Shown piece by piece: positions 1-7,315 of a DNA stretch of 19,330 nucleotides. Where the stretch lies: assembly GCA_015233285.1 (NCBI GenBank), contig JADFYA010000011.1, positions 1,606-20,935 on the forward strand. The letters are read 5' to 3'. Source of the DNA: Deltaproteobacteria bacterium (GTDB taxonomy: Bacteria; Desulfobacterota; JADFXK01). The notes below the pieces were generated by a model. That model saw nothing but the letters and a program-made list of their open reading frames with translations, had not been told where the DNA came from and did not search any database. A program made the translations under genes and the position numbers. Within the stretch, counting starts at the first letter, position 1. Each line of letters begins with the position of its first letter.

Positions 1-282
1 AGCTACAAAATCCTGCGATGACAAGCCATAGCGGCCAAAGTTTCTCTTAATTCCGTATAACGCGCTGGGTACGGGGATATTGGTTTTCTTAAACTTTCCG
101 GTGCCAAACCGGCGTCTGGTGGCCGGGGCGTCCAGGCAGTCCACCAGTCGGACCTGGTAACCCCGCTTCATTAATTCACCGCCTAATAGAAGCAACCCCA
201 ACGGCTTGGCCCACATATCAAACGCGGCAAAATCATAGATCCAGGGATTAATTAGTATGATTCTCTTACCCGGCGGGGCCAT
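1..282 (-). CDS. Cobalamin-binding-type radical SAM protein, N-terminal part only
   Basis: The gene runs off the left edge; only the first 94 codons are present. The peptide starts MAPPGKRIILINPWIYDF and continues through KPLGLLLLGGELMKRGYQV and RLVDCLD, then a basic GTGKFKKTNIPVP segment. This matches the start of the B12-binding (Rossmann-like) domain found at the N-terminus of many radical SAM enzymes, where an ILLINP strand is followed by PLGLLYLAS and a V-x-L-x-D strand. The CX3CX2C cluster motif would lie further on, outside the window, so radical SAM activity is inferred from family resemblance only. The start ATG at 282 has only a weak purine stretch (AAAGAG) upstream. It is separated from manC by 300 bases holding palindromes, so it is probably a separate transcription unit. 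The substrate cannot be told. Confidence 0.75.
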   Translation of the reverse strand, partial: MAPPGKRIILINPWIYDFAAFDMWAKPLGLLLLGGELMKRGYQVRLVDCLDAPATRRRFGTGKFKKTNIPVPSALYGIKRNFGRYGLSSQDFVA

Positions 283-288
283 GGTCAA

Positions 289-347
289 CTCTTTGCTGGT
301 TTCTCTTTGCTGGTTACTTGTTACTGGTGTCTTCAACAAGTAACCAG
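289..347. repeat. Short direct repeat plus 13-bp perfect inverted repeat
   Basis: CTCTTTGCTGGTT occurs twice (289-301 and 303-315). It overlaps a perfect 13-bp inverted repeat, CTGGTTACTTGTT at 310-322 and its complement at 335-347, with a 12-base loop. No T-run follows on either strand, so it is not an obvious intrinsic terminator. It lies just upstream of the radical SAM start and would fall in that gene's leader or promoter. It could be an operator or a dispersed intergenic repeat. Confidence 0.6.
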
Positions 348-451
348 AAACAATGGTCCTGGGGTAGTATTCTTTGAACGAGCCTAATTGGCGCTTTTTT
401 GCCTTGCTCCTTGTCGCTTCGCTGTGTAGAGAACCGCCCCGGGATGAAGGA

Positions 452-484
452 GGGTGGCCCAGACAACTTGTTGTCTGGGTGGCC
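452..484. repeat. Palindrome flanked by GGGTGGCC direct repeats
   Basis: CCCAGACAAC (458-467) and GTTGTCTGGG (470-479) form a perfect 10-bp inverted repeat around TT. The octamer GGGTGGCC occurs at 452-459 and 477-484, framing the palindrome. No poly-T follows. The rest of the 283-582 gap shows no convincing ORF. The compact shape suggests a dispersed REP-like intergenic element, but only one copy is visible here. Confidence 0.5.
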
Positions 485-582
485 AAGCCACAAGAAGTTA
501 AATTAGTCATGGTTCATGATTCATAAGGGACAAATATGACCGTTTGGGGTATATATGGTTTATGGCGGATGGCTGGCGGCTT

Positions 583-1680
583 TTAATTAGCGTCTTGCAG
601 TTTGGCCACCAGGTGTTTAATTTCTTCGGCCCGATCTTTGGGTACTATTAGAGTCTGCTTCCCCGCCCTGACCACGATCAGGTTAGACACCCCGACCAAT
701 GCCACTTGCTCGGATTCGTCTTGGGCATAGACCAGATTTCCCCCGGCCTGGTGAGTGACCAGTTGTCCTCGGGCGGAGTTGCCCTCCCCGCACTGGTCAA
801 GCAGCCCATCCAGAGCCGGCCAACCACCGACGTCACTCCAGTTAAATGAACAGGAAACGCAGGATACATGCCGGGCTTTTTCCATGACCCCGAAGTCGAT
901 GGAAATAGGTTTCAGGGCTTCAAAGGTGGCCTGGAGTCTTTCTTCCCAGGCGGGAGTCCGGTAAGATGGTATAAGTTCAGTAAAGGCGTCGTAGTGCTGG
1001 GGCAGATGTTGTTTGATCTCATTGATGATAGTATCGGTCCGCCACACGAACATGCCGCTGTTCCATCTGTACCGGCCGGATTCCAGATAGTTTCGGGCAG
1101 TGTCGAAGTCCGGCTTTTCCTTAAAGCTGATCAATTTAAAATGCTTGATTTCATTATCGTTATCGAGACATTCACCTAATTCCAAGTAACCGTAACCAGT
1201 GGCCGGGTAAGTCGGTGAGATACCGAAAGTATAGAGTTTTTCTCCAGCCTCGGCAGCCCGCACCGCCGAAAGTAAGGTCTTGGTAAAAAGACCCCGCGGT
1301 TCTATTAAGTGGTCAGCCGCCAACACCGCCATGGTGACCCGGCCGTAGCGCTCCCGGCAGATGAACGCGGCCAGGGCCACAGCCGCGGCCGTATCCCGTC
1401 GGGCAGGTTCGCCGATAATGTTGTCTTCGGGTAATTCCGGGAGATGTTTCCTGACCAGGGGGGTGAGCGATTGATTGGTCAAGACCAGCACCCGGTCTGG
1501 AGAAGTCAATCCGGAAATTCGGTCGAAACACTGTTGCAATAAGGAGCGGTGTCCAAACAGGTCCAGAAACTGCTTCGGGTTCTCCTTGGTGCTCAAGGGC
1601 CAGAACCTGGTCCCGAACCCGCCGGCCATGATCACGAACACCGGCGTCTTATCTGAGTTTTGTCTATCATTTTGGCTCAT
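583..1680 (-). CDS. manC: Mannose-1-phosphate guanylyltransferase
   Basis: Makes GDP-mannose from mannose-1-phosphate and GTP in the cytoplasm, the donor for mannose- or fucose-containing surface polysaccharides. The N-terminal nucleotidyltransferase signature is clear (VIMAGGFGTRFWPLS), followed by PKQFLDLFG, AADHLI, the FKEKP motif and YRWNSGMFVW. At 365 residues it has the sugar-nucleotide transferase domain plus the short left-handed helix end (SNLIVVRAGKQTLIVPK), but no C-terminal cupin phosphomannose isomerase domain, so it is monofunctional. I chose ATG 1680 because GAGG sits six bases upstream; a TTG at 1701 and ATG at 1692 are in frame but less well placed. It lies 17 bases after the preceding glycosyltransferase gene and is probably co-transcribed with it. 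Confidence 0.9.
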   Translation of the reverse strand: MSQNDRQNSDKTPVFVIMAGGFGTRFWPLSTKENPKQFLDLFGHRSLLQQCFDRISGLTSPDRVLVLTNQSLTPLVRKHLPELPEDNIIGEPARRDTAAAVALAAFICRERYGRVTMAVLAADHLIEPRGLFTKTLLSAVRAAEAGEKLYTFGISPTYPATGYGYLELGECLDNDNEIKHFKLISFKEKPDFDTARNYLESGRYRWNSGMFVWRTDTIINEIKQHLPQHYDAFTELIPSYRTPAWEERLQATFEALKPISIDFGVMEKARHVSCVSCSFNWSDVGGWPALDGLLDQCGEGNSARGQLVTHQAGGNLVYAQDESEQVALVGVSNLIVVRAGKQTLIVPKDRAEEIKHLVAKLQDAN

Positions 1681-1697
1681 GTTCGACCTCATAAATG

Positions 1698-2858
1698 TCA
1701 AAGTTTCCGCCGCCGCTTCTTCGTTAATGCTTCCTGATATACCTTGAGTGTTTCTTTGGCCGTGACGGCAAGGGTGAACAGGCTCTCGAAGCGTTCCCTG
1801 GCGTTTTTTCCAAATGTCTCCCGGAGACCGGCGTCTTCGGATAAAGTCGTCATGGCCGCGGCAAAGGCTTTGGAATTATTAACCGGCACCGTGAGCCCGG
1901 TTCGGCCGTGGAGGCTGACGTCCGGCACGCCGGTAAAGAGATCGGTATTGATGACCGGCAACCCGTAAGACATGGCCTCGAGTTGGGTTAAACCAAAGGC
2001 CTCGGCCGGAGAATTGGAGGGTAGGGCAAATACATCAGCGGCCCGGAAATATCCCGGCAAGTCTTTGTCCGGCACCATCCCGCAAAATCGCACCTGTTCG
2101 GTCAGTCCCAACTTTTGAGTCAGACGTTCCAGGCGCGGTCTTTCCGGGCCATCGCCGACCAGGTATAAGATGGCGAAGGGGCAATATTGCATCGCGTCCA
2201 AAAGTACATCCAGCCCTTTGTAAGAAACCATTCTACCCACATTGAAGAAAACGGTTCGACCCTGGGCCGACTTCCTGATGGCCTGAATCTGATCCCGTTG
2301 GGCCGGAGTAACCGGGCCGGCCTGATCCTCAATCCCCAGTGGGACCGGACGGAGTTTATGACCAAATTGCGATAGGGATCTCGAATGTGCGGCCAGCCGG
2401 GCCGAAGTCGGCATGATCAAATCTATTTTATGTAGAAAGCGATTGAAAATAGGCTGATAGGCCAAGTTGAGGAATCGTTGCCGGTGGATGTCGCTATGAT
2501 AGGTCAAGACCCCGCAGGGGAAACCGTAGCGCCAACCCACCCAGGTCCCCATCGGAAACGGCTCATGGAAATGGACCATGTCACAGTCCCGGACAAGTTT
2601 TTGGTAAAGAGCCATGAACCGGAATGACACCGGCATAGACCAGAAGACACCGACGGACGGGGCGCGCAGCACCGTGGCCCCCTCCATTATCTGGGACGAA
2701 CCATGGCGATCAGGGGAGCAGACCAAAACGCTGAAGTCGATTTCGTGCCGTAAGGACTCCACCGTTAAGGCGGCGGCCTTTTCGATGCCACCTATCCAGG
2801 GGGGGTAAAATTTATTGACAACCAGAACTCTGGGGCGGGAAGACAAAATCGAACTCAT
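1698..2858 (-). CDS. GT4-family glycosyltransferase
   Basis: A retaining, GT-B fold glycosyltransferase of family 4, expected to work at the cytoplasmic membrane in assembling a surface glycan. The acceptor-side domain opens with RVLVVNKFYPPWIGGIEKA, a typical GT4 start, and includes VHFHEPFP and LTYHSDI. The donor-side domain shows FFNVGRMVSYKGLDVLLDA and the E-x7-E element in EAFGLTQLEAMSYGLPVI. Length (386 residues) is normal. I place the start at ATG 2858; a TTG at 2900 would add 14 residues, and neither has a good ribosome-binding site. The stop is 17 bases before manC. Donor and acceptor cannot be predicted; the manC neighbour makes GDP-mannose plausible. Confidence 0.85.
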   Translation of the reverse strand: MSSILSSRPRVLVVNKFYPPWIGGIEKAAALTVESLRHEIDFSVLVCSPDRHGSSQIMEGATVLRAPSVGVFWSMPVSFRFMALYQKLVRDCDMVHFHEPFPMGTWVGWRYGFPCGVLTYHSDIHRQRFLNLAYQPIFNRFLHKIDLIMPTSARLAAHSRSLSQFGHKLRPVPLGIEDQAGPVTPAQRDQIQAIRKSAQGRTVFFNVGRMVSYKGLDVLLDAMQYCPFAILYLVGDGPERPRLERLTQKLGLTEQVRFCGMVPDKDLPGYFRAADVFALPSNSPAEAFGLTQLEAMSYGLPVINTDLFTGVPDVSLHGRTGLTVPVNNSKAFAAAMTTLSEDAGLRETFGKNARERFESLFTLAVTAKETLKVYQEALTKKRRRKL

Positions 2859-2942
2859 TTCCAATTGAAGTTGATTAACCCGGCTGGAACACCGGCCCAA
2901 GGATTTATGTCCGGCATCTGGAACGAGCTGCCTTTAACGCAT

Positions 2943-4007
2943 CTATTTATATACGGCCAAAGTTTCTTCGGCACATTTTTTCCAGGTAAATTTTTGGGCC
3001 TGGACAATTCCCCTGGCAGCCAGGTCGGTCCGGTAGGTCTCATCCGTCAGCAGCAGGTGAATGGCTTGATCCATCTCCACTGGTTTATATGGATCAACAT
3101 AATGGCAGGCCTGGCCACCTACTTCGGGGAGGCTCGACTGGTTACTGGTTATGACCGGGCAGCCGCAGGCCATGGCCTCCAGGACCGGCAAACCGAACCC
3201 TTCGTAAAACGAGGGAAAGACAAAAAACAAGGCGGTCTGGTAAAGCTCCACCAACCTATCTCGGGGAACGTAGCCCAAGAACTTAATGTCGTCCCGGTAT
3301 TCTTCCGGCACCTTTAAGATGTCATGATAATACCAGCCGCATCGGCCGGCGAGAAATAGTTTCGCTGAAATGTGAGACTGTTTCTTGAGTCTAATGTAAC
3401 TACTGATAATTCCTTTAAGGTTTTTGCGCGGTTCCAGGGTGCTCACAGCCAGGATGAATTCTTCTTTTGGCTTGTCAGCAGGTTGAAACTGTTCATCGAC
3501 ACCTTCATAGACTGTCGTGATTCGTTCCGGCGGGATATGGAAAAGCCGAATCAAGTCCTGCCTGGTACTTTCACTGACTGAGATCAACTTATCTACTCTC
3601 TTCAGTCTGTGCTTCAGTAAGTATTTAAAATAGATATTTCTTCTGACGGTATTGTATTGCGGAAAGAGATTGGGGATCAGGTCGTGAATCGACATCACCA
3701 CTTTGGCCTTCGGTTTAAAAAAAAACGGGGCGGTGGGAACCGGACAGTGAATGACATCGAACTCATTAAGCCGGCGTGGCGGGTTTATCAACGACGAAAA
3801 GAAAGCCGTATTCATTATTCGAAACGGTTTATGGATATAACTTTTGGCGTTGTCGGGAAACAATTCCCGTCGGAATCTGTCCGAACCGATGAGGGTGATG
3901 TCCAGATCGCCACGCTTAAGCAATTCGTTGATTAGATGAGAGGCATAGTACTGACACCCGGTTGGTTCGGGATCATCGGTGATTTCAGTGGTAATAGCAA
4001 TTCTCAC
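2943..4007 (-). CDS. GT4-family glycosyltransferase, first gene of the manC cluster
   Basis: A second GT-B glycosyltransferase of family 4, of the WbaZ/mannosyltransferase-like type. It starts MRIAITTEITDDPEPTG, with a glycine-containing acceptor loop, then FDVIHCPVPT and VVMSIHDLIPNLFPQY. The donor domain has ILAVSTLEPRKNLKGII, LFLAGRCGWYY, IKFLGYVPRDRLVELYQ and SFYEGFGLPVLEAMACGCPV, the last holding the conserved E-x7-E pair. About 354 residues. I chose GTG 4007 because GAGGT lies six bases upstream; an upstream in-frame ATG at 4046 has no ribosome-binding site. The next gene starts 85 bases downstream on the same strand. A mannosyl donor is a guess from manC. Confidence 0.85.
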   Translation of the reverse strand: MRIAITTEITDDPEPTGCQYYASHLINELLKRGDLDITLIGSDRFRRELFPDNAKSYIHKPFRIMNTAFFSSLINPPRRLNEFDVIHCPVPTAPFFFKPKAKVVMSIHDLIPNLFPQYNTVRRNIYFKYLLKHRLKRVDKLISVSESTRQDLIRLFHIPPERITTVYEGVDEQFQPADKPKEEFILAVSTLEPRKNLKGIISSYIRLKKQSHISAKLFLAGRCGWYYHDILKVPEEYRDDIKFLGYVPRDRLVELYQTALFFVFPSFYEGFGLPVLEAMACGCPVITSNQSSLPEVGGQACHYVDPYKPVEMDQAIHLLLTDETYRTDLAARGIVQAQKFTWKKCAEETLAVYK

Positions 4008-4020
4008 GAGGTTACCTCGT
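4006..4020 (-). promoter_or_regulatory. Perfect palindrome covering ribosome-binding site and start codon
   Basis: ACGAGGT (4006-4012) and ACCTCGT (4014-4020) form a perfect 15-bp palindrome with one central base. It covers both the GAGGT ribosome-binding site and the GTG start of the glycosyltransferase gene. The loop is too small for a simple RNA hairpin, so a DNA-binding site or chance are both possible. Confidence 0.35.
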
Positions 4021-4117
4021 TGATTTGTTTGGTGAAGTTGCCACATATTTGTCGGCTCGAAATTAGCTGTGGGTAGAACTCATCAGAGGCTCCCAGAAAC
4101 GATTCGAGCCCAGGTAA

Positions 4118-4146
4118 GTTAAAATAAACAGTTTGCCTCAAGACAA
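4118..4146 (-). promoter_or_regulatory. Possible sigma-70 promoter for the glycosyltransferase-manC genes
   Basis: On the minus strand TTGTCT (4141-4146) and TTTAAC (4118-4123) are separated by 17 bases, each with four of six consensus matches. It sits about 110 bases upstream of the GTG at 4007. The leader contains an 8-bp inverted repeat (4054-4061 with 4103-4110). Weak on sequence alone. Confidence 0.3.
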
Positions 4147-4209
4147 GACGGGTGTAAAGGCTATTTTACAGAAATGGCGATTTTTTGCTAATAAACCTTG
4201 GTTGCTGAA

Positions 4210-4246
4210 TTGAGGCCGGGGCATTTTCTTACCGGGATCGCCTCAA
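4210..4246 (-). terminator. Possible hairpin after the M14 peptidase gene
   Basis: TTGAGGC (4210-4216) pairs perfectly with GCCTCAA (4240-4246), with a long GC-rich interior. It starts 14 bases after the peptidase stop. No T-run follows on the minus strand, so it may be an RNA 3' structure rather than an efficient intrinsic terminator. Confidence 0.25.
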
Positions 4247-4260
4247 ACAACTCAGGTAAA

Positions 4261-5202
4261 TCATTCGGCCGCGATACCCTGAGAGGTGACATTCTTGGCT
4301 GGAGCCCGGACCGGGTGGCTGACCGGTATGCCGGCCTTGAGCCATCTCACCAGATCTGTCCAGATGGCTGTTAGTTCTGCAGAGGATGGCGGGATGGTAT
4401 CTGACGGCAGTTCCAGGGTGACCACGGGCACACCCAGCACTTCGCCGGCATAATTGCCTAACGTGCCGGGAAAATTTCCCAAGCGTTTGAGCCGCAGCCG
4501 GCCCAATTGGGTCGGAGCCGGTCCCGGTCCATCGAAATCGACCACGTTCAGGGGAGCATGGACGGATATGATGGCCTGGGGCTTGAACTCCTGAATAAGT
4601 TTGACCAGCCATTTGGATTCAGGTTCGCCGGCCGGCTTCACCCCTGGGAATTGACGGATGTCTCGGTTGGTTTTGTCGGCCCAACGTTGATATGTCCCCT
4701 GGCTCCCTAAAGAACTGGGCATGTTTCGGTTGAGGTCCACCCCCCGGGCGTTAGTCCGGGTCGGCTTCTTTTTAAGCAGACCATCCGGGTTGAGCAGCGG
4801 GACGACCTTCCAGTGAAAAGCCCCGGAGTGATATTTGTCGAGTTTCTGCATCCAATTCAAGACCGTGAATACCGAGGCCGGTTCATCGCCGTGGGTGCCG
4901 CCGATGACCAGGATGCGCGCTTGAGGTTTACGGGAGAGAATAGGCGGATATTCTTTGATTAAAATAGGAAAACCATTATTTGAGAGAGCGCCTGACGGCT
5001 CCAAACCGCTCTTCTGACATTCAGCAGGCGTCAGACCGGGCAAACCCTGACAGAGAGTAGTACAGGTCTTGGTCAGTGTATGGATGTCTGCTGTCGCGGG
5101 GGCTCTATCCGCGAACAGTAAGGCTGCATTAAGGATGATACTCCAAAGGCAAAACCTGTTTAACATGCGCCGCAGAGAACGTAGATCTTTACAATTTTTC
5201 AT
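4261..5202 (-). CDS. Exported M14-family zinc peptidase, murein-peptide-amidase-like
   Basis: A zinc carboxypeptidase-fold enzyme that probably trims peptides in the periplasm. An N-terminal basic segment and hydrophobic stretch (about residues 14-32, ending near ADRAPATAD) look like a signal peptide. The zinc ligands are visible: H104 and E107 in GGTHGDEPA and H215 in ISVHAPL. GVDLNRN (residues 154-160) is the substrate-binding region and E264 in VTLELPS the catalytic glutamate, so the active site looks intact. Length is 313 residues. Small M14 enzymes with HGDE and DLNRN resemble MpaA, which cuts the gamma-D-Glu-diaminopimelate bond, but the exact substrate is inferred. ATG 5202 is preceded by AAAAGGT at seven bases. 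A NamZ-like muramidase and peptide permeases lie nearby. Confidence 0.8.
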   Translation of the reverse strand: MKNCKDLRSLRRMLNRFCLWSIILNAALLFADRAPATADIHTLTKTCTTLCQGLPGLTPAECQKSGLEPSGALSNNGFPILIKEYPPILSRKPQARILVIGGTHGDEPASVFTVLNWMQKLDKYHSGAFHWKVVPLLNPDGLLKKKPTRTNARGVDLNRNMPSSLGSQGTYQRWADKTNRDIRQFPGVKPAGEPESKWLVKLIQEFKPQAIISVHAPLNVVDFDGPGPAPTQLGRLRLKRLGNFPGTLGNYAGEVLGVPVVTLELPSDTIPPSSAELTAIWTDLVRWLKAGIPVSHPVRAPAKNVTSQGIAAE

Positions 5203-5248
5203 TCAGATTACCTTTTAGCTTGAAAATTTATCTGCCTTTAACTGATCC

Positions 5249-5280
5249 TGCAGTTTCGTGATACGTGCAGTTTCGTGATA
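5249..5280. repeat. 15-bp tandem direct repeat
   Basis: TGCAGTTTCGTGATA occurs at 5249-5263 and 5266-5280, a 17-bp period. It lies about 50-80 bases upstream of the M14 peptidase start, where an operator for that gene could be. Confidence 0.6.
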
Positions 5281-5443
5281 GATGTTAAGGATTCTTACCT
5301 TGAAGTTGTTCTAGACCGACAACGTGTCTAAGGTAGTCCATTCCTTACTGCCAGGGTTATTATGCCCCAGGCTGGCCGGAAAAGGCAATACTAATCTCGG
5401 GGAGGAAACTTTTTGACCGGTTGGGGCGGCCTGATGGTCAGGT

Positions 5444-5490
5444 TTTAACGTCCGGTAATACATCTTTTTAGTTGAGATTTAACGTCCGGT
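5444..5490. repeat. 13-bp direct repeat upstream of the coiled-coil gene
   Basis: TTTAACGTCCGGT occurs at 5444-5456 and 5478-5490, with a period of 34 bases (about three helical turns). The second copy is 31 bases before the ATG at 5521. The spacing would place both copies on the same DNA face, which fits a regulator-binding pair. Confidence 0.5.
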
Positions 5491-5520
5491 CATGTTAATA
5501 TACCCAAAAGGAGGTGAGAT

Positions 5521-6225
5521 ATGGAATACTTTGATACTTTATCAGTTTATGACCGGTTGTCCAAGAGTGGGTTGCCCGATACCACAAGCCGGGAATTGTC
5601 CGAAATTTTGCGGGAGACGCTTAAACAACAGCTCTCTGATATGGCCACGAAAAGAGATATTGAGGGCTTACGACGAGACATTGAAGAGCTGGGATTGTCG
5701 ACCAATAAAGATATTGAGGGATTGAGGATAGCCACTCAACGAGATATTGAGGGATTGGGAACAGCTAGTCAACGAGATATTGATGGCTTACGACGAGACA
5801 TTGAAGAGCTGGGATTATCCACCACTAAAGATATTGAGGGATTGAGAATCACCACCCAACGAGATATTGAGGGATTGGGAACAGCTAGTCAACGAGATAT
5901 TGAGGGCTTACGACGAGACATTGAAGAGCTGGGATTATCCACCACTAAAGATATTGAGGGATTAAGGACAGCCACACAACGAGATATTGAGGGATTGGGA
6001 ACAGCCACCCAACGAGATATTGAGGGATTGAGGACAGCCACCCAACGAGATATTGAGGGGTTGAGAACCGCCACCCAACGAGACATTGAGGACTTAAAAA
6101 AAGACGTCTCATTATGCGCCACTAAGACCGATTTAGCCCAAATGCAAGTCAGCCTCATCAAATGGAATATTGGGATGTGCCTGACCCTTATTGGGGCGGC
6201 GATTGCCATTTTAAAGCTATTCTAA
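5521..6225 (+). CDS. Coiled-coil repeat protein with C-terminal membrane anchor (DUF1640/CCDC90-like)
   Basis: A 234-residue protein with three parts. Residues 1-44 (FDTLSVYDRLSKSGLPD, then SEILRETLKQQLSDMATKRD) match the head of bacterial DUF1640/CCDC90-like proteins, which usually read FDTLKYA-x-RLK-x-AG followed by LATK-x-DL. Residues 45 to about 195 are regular repeats built on RDIEGLRTATQ, predicted to form a long helix or coiled coil. Residues about 212-232 are one hydrophobic membrane segment at the extreme C-terminus (IGMCLTLIGAAIAILKLF). The bacterial family has no established function; eukaryotic relatives are mitochondrial inner-membrane coiled-coil proteins. The ribosome-binding site AGGAGGTGA (5509-5517) is near ideal. 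The gene stands alone, with divergent and convergent neighbours. Confidence 0.75.
   Translation: MEYFDTLSVYDRLSKSGLPDTTSRELSEILRETLKQQLSDMATKRDIEGLRRDIEELGLSTNKDIEGLRIATQRDIEGLGTASQRDIDGLRRDIEELGLSTTKDIEGLRITTQRDIEGLGTASQRDIEGLRRDIEELGLSTTKDIEGLRTATQRDIEGLGTATQRDIEGLRTATQRDIEGLRTATQRDIEDLKKDVSLCATKTDLAQMQVSLIKWNIGMCLTLIGAAIAILKLF
5653..6078 (+). repeat. In-frame nested tandem repeat: three 120-bp units plus 33-bp units
   Basis: Three 120-bp units (5653-5772, 5773-5892, 5893-6012) are followed by two 33-bp units (6013-6045, 6046-6078) and a degenerate one. Each 40-residue unit splits as 7+11+11+11 residues: RDIEGLR, then RDIEELGLSTT, KDIEGLRTATQ and RDIEGLGTASQ. Units two and three differ at about 7 of 120 bases by my count, so the expansion is recent. 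Confidence 0.9.
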
Positions 6226-6257
6226 TGTCTCATATCTCAATCCACACCCGCCCGAGG

Positions 6258-6287
6258 GGACGACGCTTCCGCGCCGTCCGTTTCTTA
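6258..6287 (+). terminator. Probable intrinsic terminator after the coiled-coil gene
   Basis: GGACGACGC (6258-6266) and GCGCCGTCC (6271-6279) pair with one G-T wobble around a TTCC loop, followed by GTTTCTT. It lies 33 bases after the coiled-coil stop and 25 bases from the convergent fabD stop. The U-tract is short, so moderate confidence. Confidence 0.5.
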
Positions 6288-6303
6288 AGACCGCCAAACG
6301 ATC

Positions 6304-7245
6304 CTACCCTTTGTAACTAGACAAGAATTTGTTCAAGCTGGCCAGATCGCCCACCTGGGTGACTGTGGCGGAGGAGTCTTTGGGGAGGATTTTTTTCATC
6401 ATTCCGGTGAGGACGTTCTTGGGCCCGACTTCCACAAAGGTATCCACCCCGGCCGCGATCATTTTTTCGATGCCTTGATACCATTTCACCGGGCTGGTGA
6501 GCTGCCTGGTCATAACGGCCTTGATGGCATTTGGGTCGTCTGAGATATCAGCGGTGACGTTCAAGACCAGCGACATCTGAGGGGCCTTGAATCTGATCCC
6601 ACTCATGAATTGCTGAAAATCTTTGGCGGCTTCCGCCATTAAGGGGCTATGCCAGGCACCGCTGACTTTCAGGGTCATGATTTTGGCCCCCATTTCCTGG
6701 GCGGCCTGTGAGGCGGCAGACACGGCCTCAGGTTCCCCGGTGATAACCGTTTGAACAGCGGTGTTAAGATTGGCCAGGGCCACGATCCCTTTGCTCTGGG
6801 CGGAGGCCACTGCCTGGGCGACTTGCTCCGAGGTCAGGCCGATGACCGCGGCCATGGTCCCAGGGTGGGCTAAGGCATCCCGGTGCATCAGTTCGCCCCG
6901 CCTGTTGACTAGCTTGAGCGTATCTTCCACAGTAGTAACCGAGGCCAGACATAGGGCGGAAAATTCACCCAGGCTGTGTCCGGCCGTGAAATCCGGTTGT
7001 ACCCCGGCTTCGAGCAACCGGGTCATAAAGGCCAGGTTAACAGCCGTGACGGCAGGTTGCAAATTAGCCGTCAGAGTCAGCCTGTCCATTGGTCCTTCAG
7101 CACACAGCCTGGCCACGTCAAAGTTGGCTACCTCCGAGGCCAAAGCAAATATCTTCCTGGCCGGCTCATAATCGTCAAACAGGTCCTTACCCATGCCGAC
7201 GAACTGGGACCCCTGTCCGGGGAAAAGAAAAGCCATTTTGCCCAT
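6304..7245 (-). CDS. fabD: Malonyl-CoA:ACP transacylase
   Basis: Transfers malonyl from CoA to acyl carrier protein, the entry step of type II fatty acid elongation in the cytoplasm. The protein starts MGKMAFLFPGQGSQFVGMG, the classic FabD opening. It carries the nucleophile S91 in GHSLGEFSAL, Q63 in NLQPAV, the RRGELM segment and catalytic H199 in SGAWHSPLM. About 313 residues, normal for the family. I chose ATG 7245 because AAAGGAG lies a few bases upstream and the family normally begins close to FPGQGSQ; an in-frame ATG at 7296 would add 17 unrelated residues. It lies 70 bases after the NamZ-like gene and may be read with that operon. No other fab or acp genes are adjacent, which is less usual. 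Confidence 0.93.
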   Translation of the reverse strand: MGKMAFLFPGQGSQFVGMGKDLFDDYEPARKIFALASEVANFDVARLCAEGPMDRLTLTANLQPAVTAVNLAFMTRLLEAGVQPDFTAGHSLGEFSALCLASVTTVEDTLKLVNRRGELMHRDALAHPGTMAAVIGLTSEQVAQAVASAQSKGIVALANLNTAVQTVITGEPEAVSAASQAAQEMGAKIMTLKVSGAWHSPLMAEAAKDFQQFMSGIRFKAPQMSLVLNVTADISDDPNAIKAVMTRQLTSPVKWYQGIEKMIAAGVDTFVEVGPKNVLTGMMKKILPKDSSATVTQVGDLASLNKFLSSYKG

Positions 7246-7315
7246 ATAAACTCCTTTCTGACTTTTTGTCGGGCCTCGCCGGCCCATCATGGCCATGGGA
7301 ATACATTCGGTTATG

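Larger units (their letters stand above)
5203..5520. other. Intergenic region between divergent genes, with direct repeats
   Basis: No convincing ORF in these 318 bases. It must hold the promoters for the M14 peptidase (minus) and the coiled-coil gene (plus). Two direct-repeat pairs are visible, at 5249-5280 and 5444-5490. TTGAGA (5472-5477) with TAATAT (5496-5501), 18 bases apart, resembles a promoter, but it would start transcription almost on the ribosome-binding site, so I do not call it firmly. Confidence 0.6.

Noticed and set aside
3131..3150. TGGTTACTGGTTA repeat similar to the palindrome at 310-347
   Set aside because: It lies in the coding sequence of the glycosyltransferase and fits its codons, so similarity is probably chance.
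4229..4612. A 127-codon minus-strand frame inside the M14 peptidase gene
   Set aside because: It is an alternate frame of a gene with complete catalytic motifs, and its composition is arginine- and glycine-rich as expected for a shadow frame.
5653..6078. Regular repeats as a CRISPR array
   Set aside because: The units are in-frame multiples of 33 and 120 bases without unique spacers, and encode a continuous protein.
5889..6209. Repeat-rich minus-strand frame opposite the coiled-coil gene
   Set aside because: It only mirrors the DNA repeats; the plus strand has a near-ideal ribosome-binding site, a family-type head and a membrane segment.
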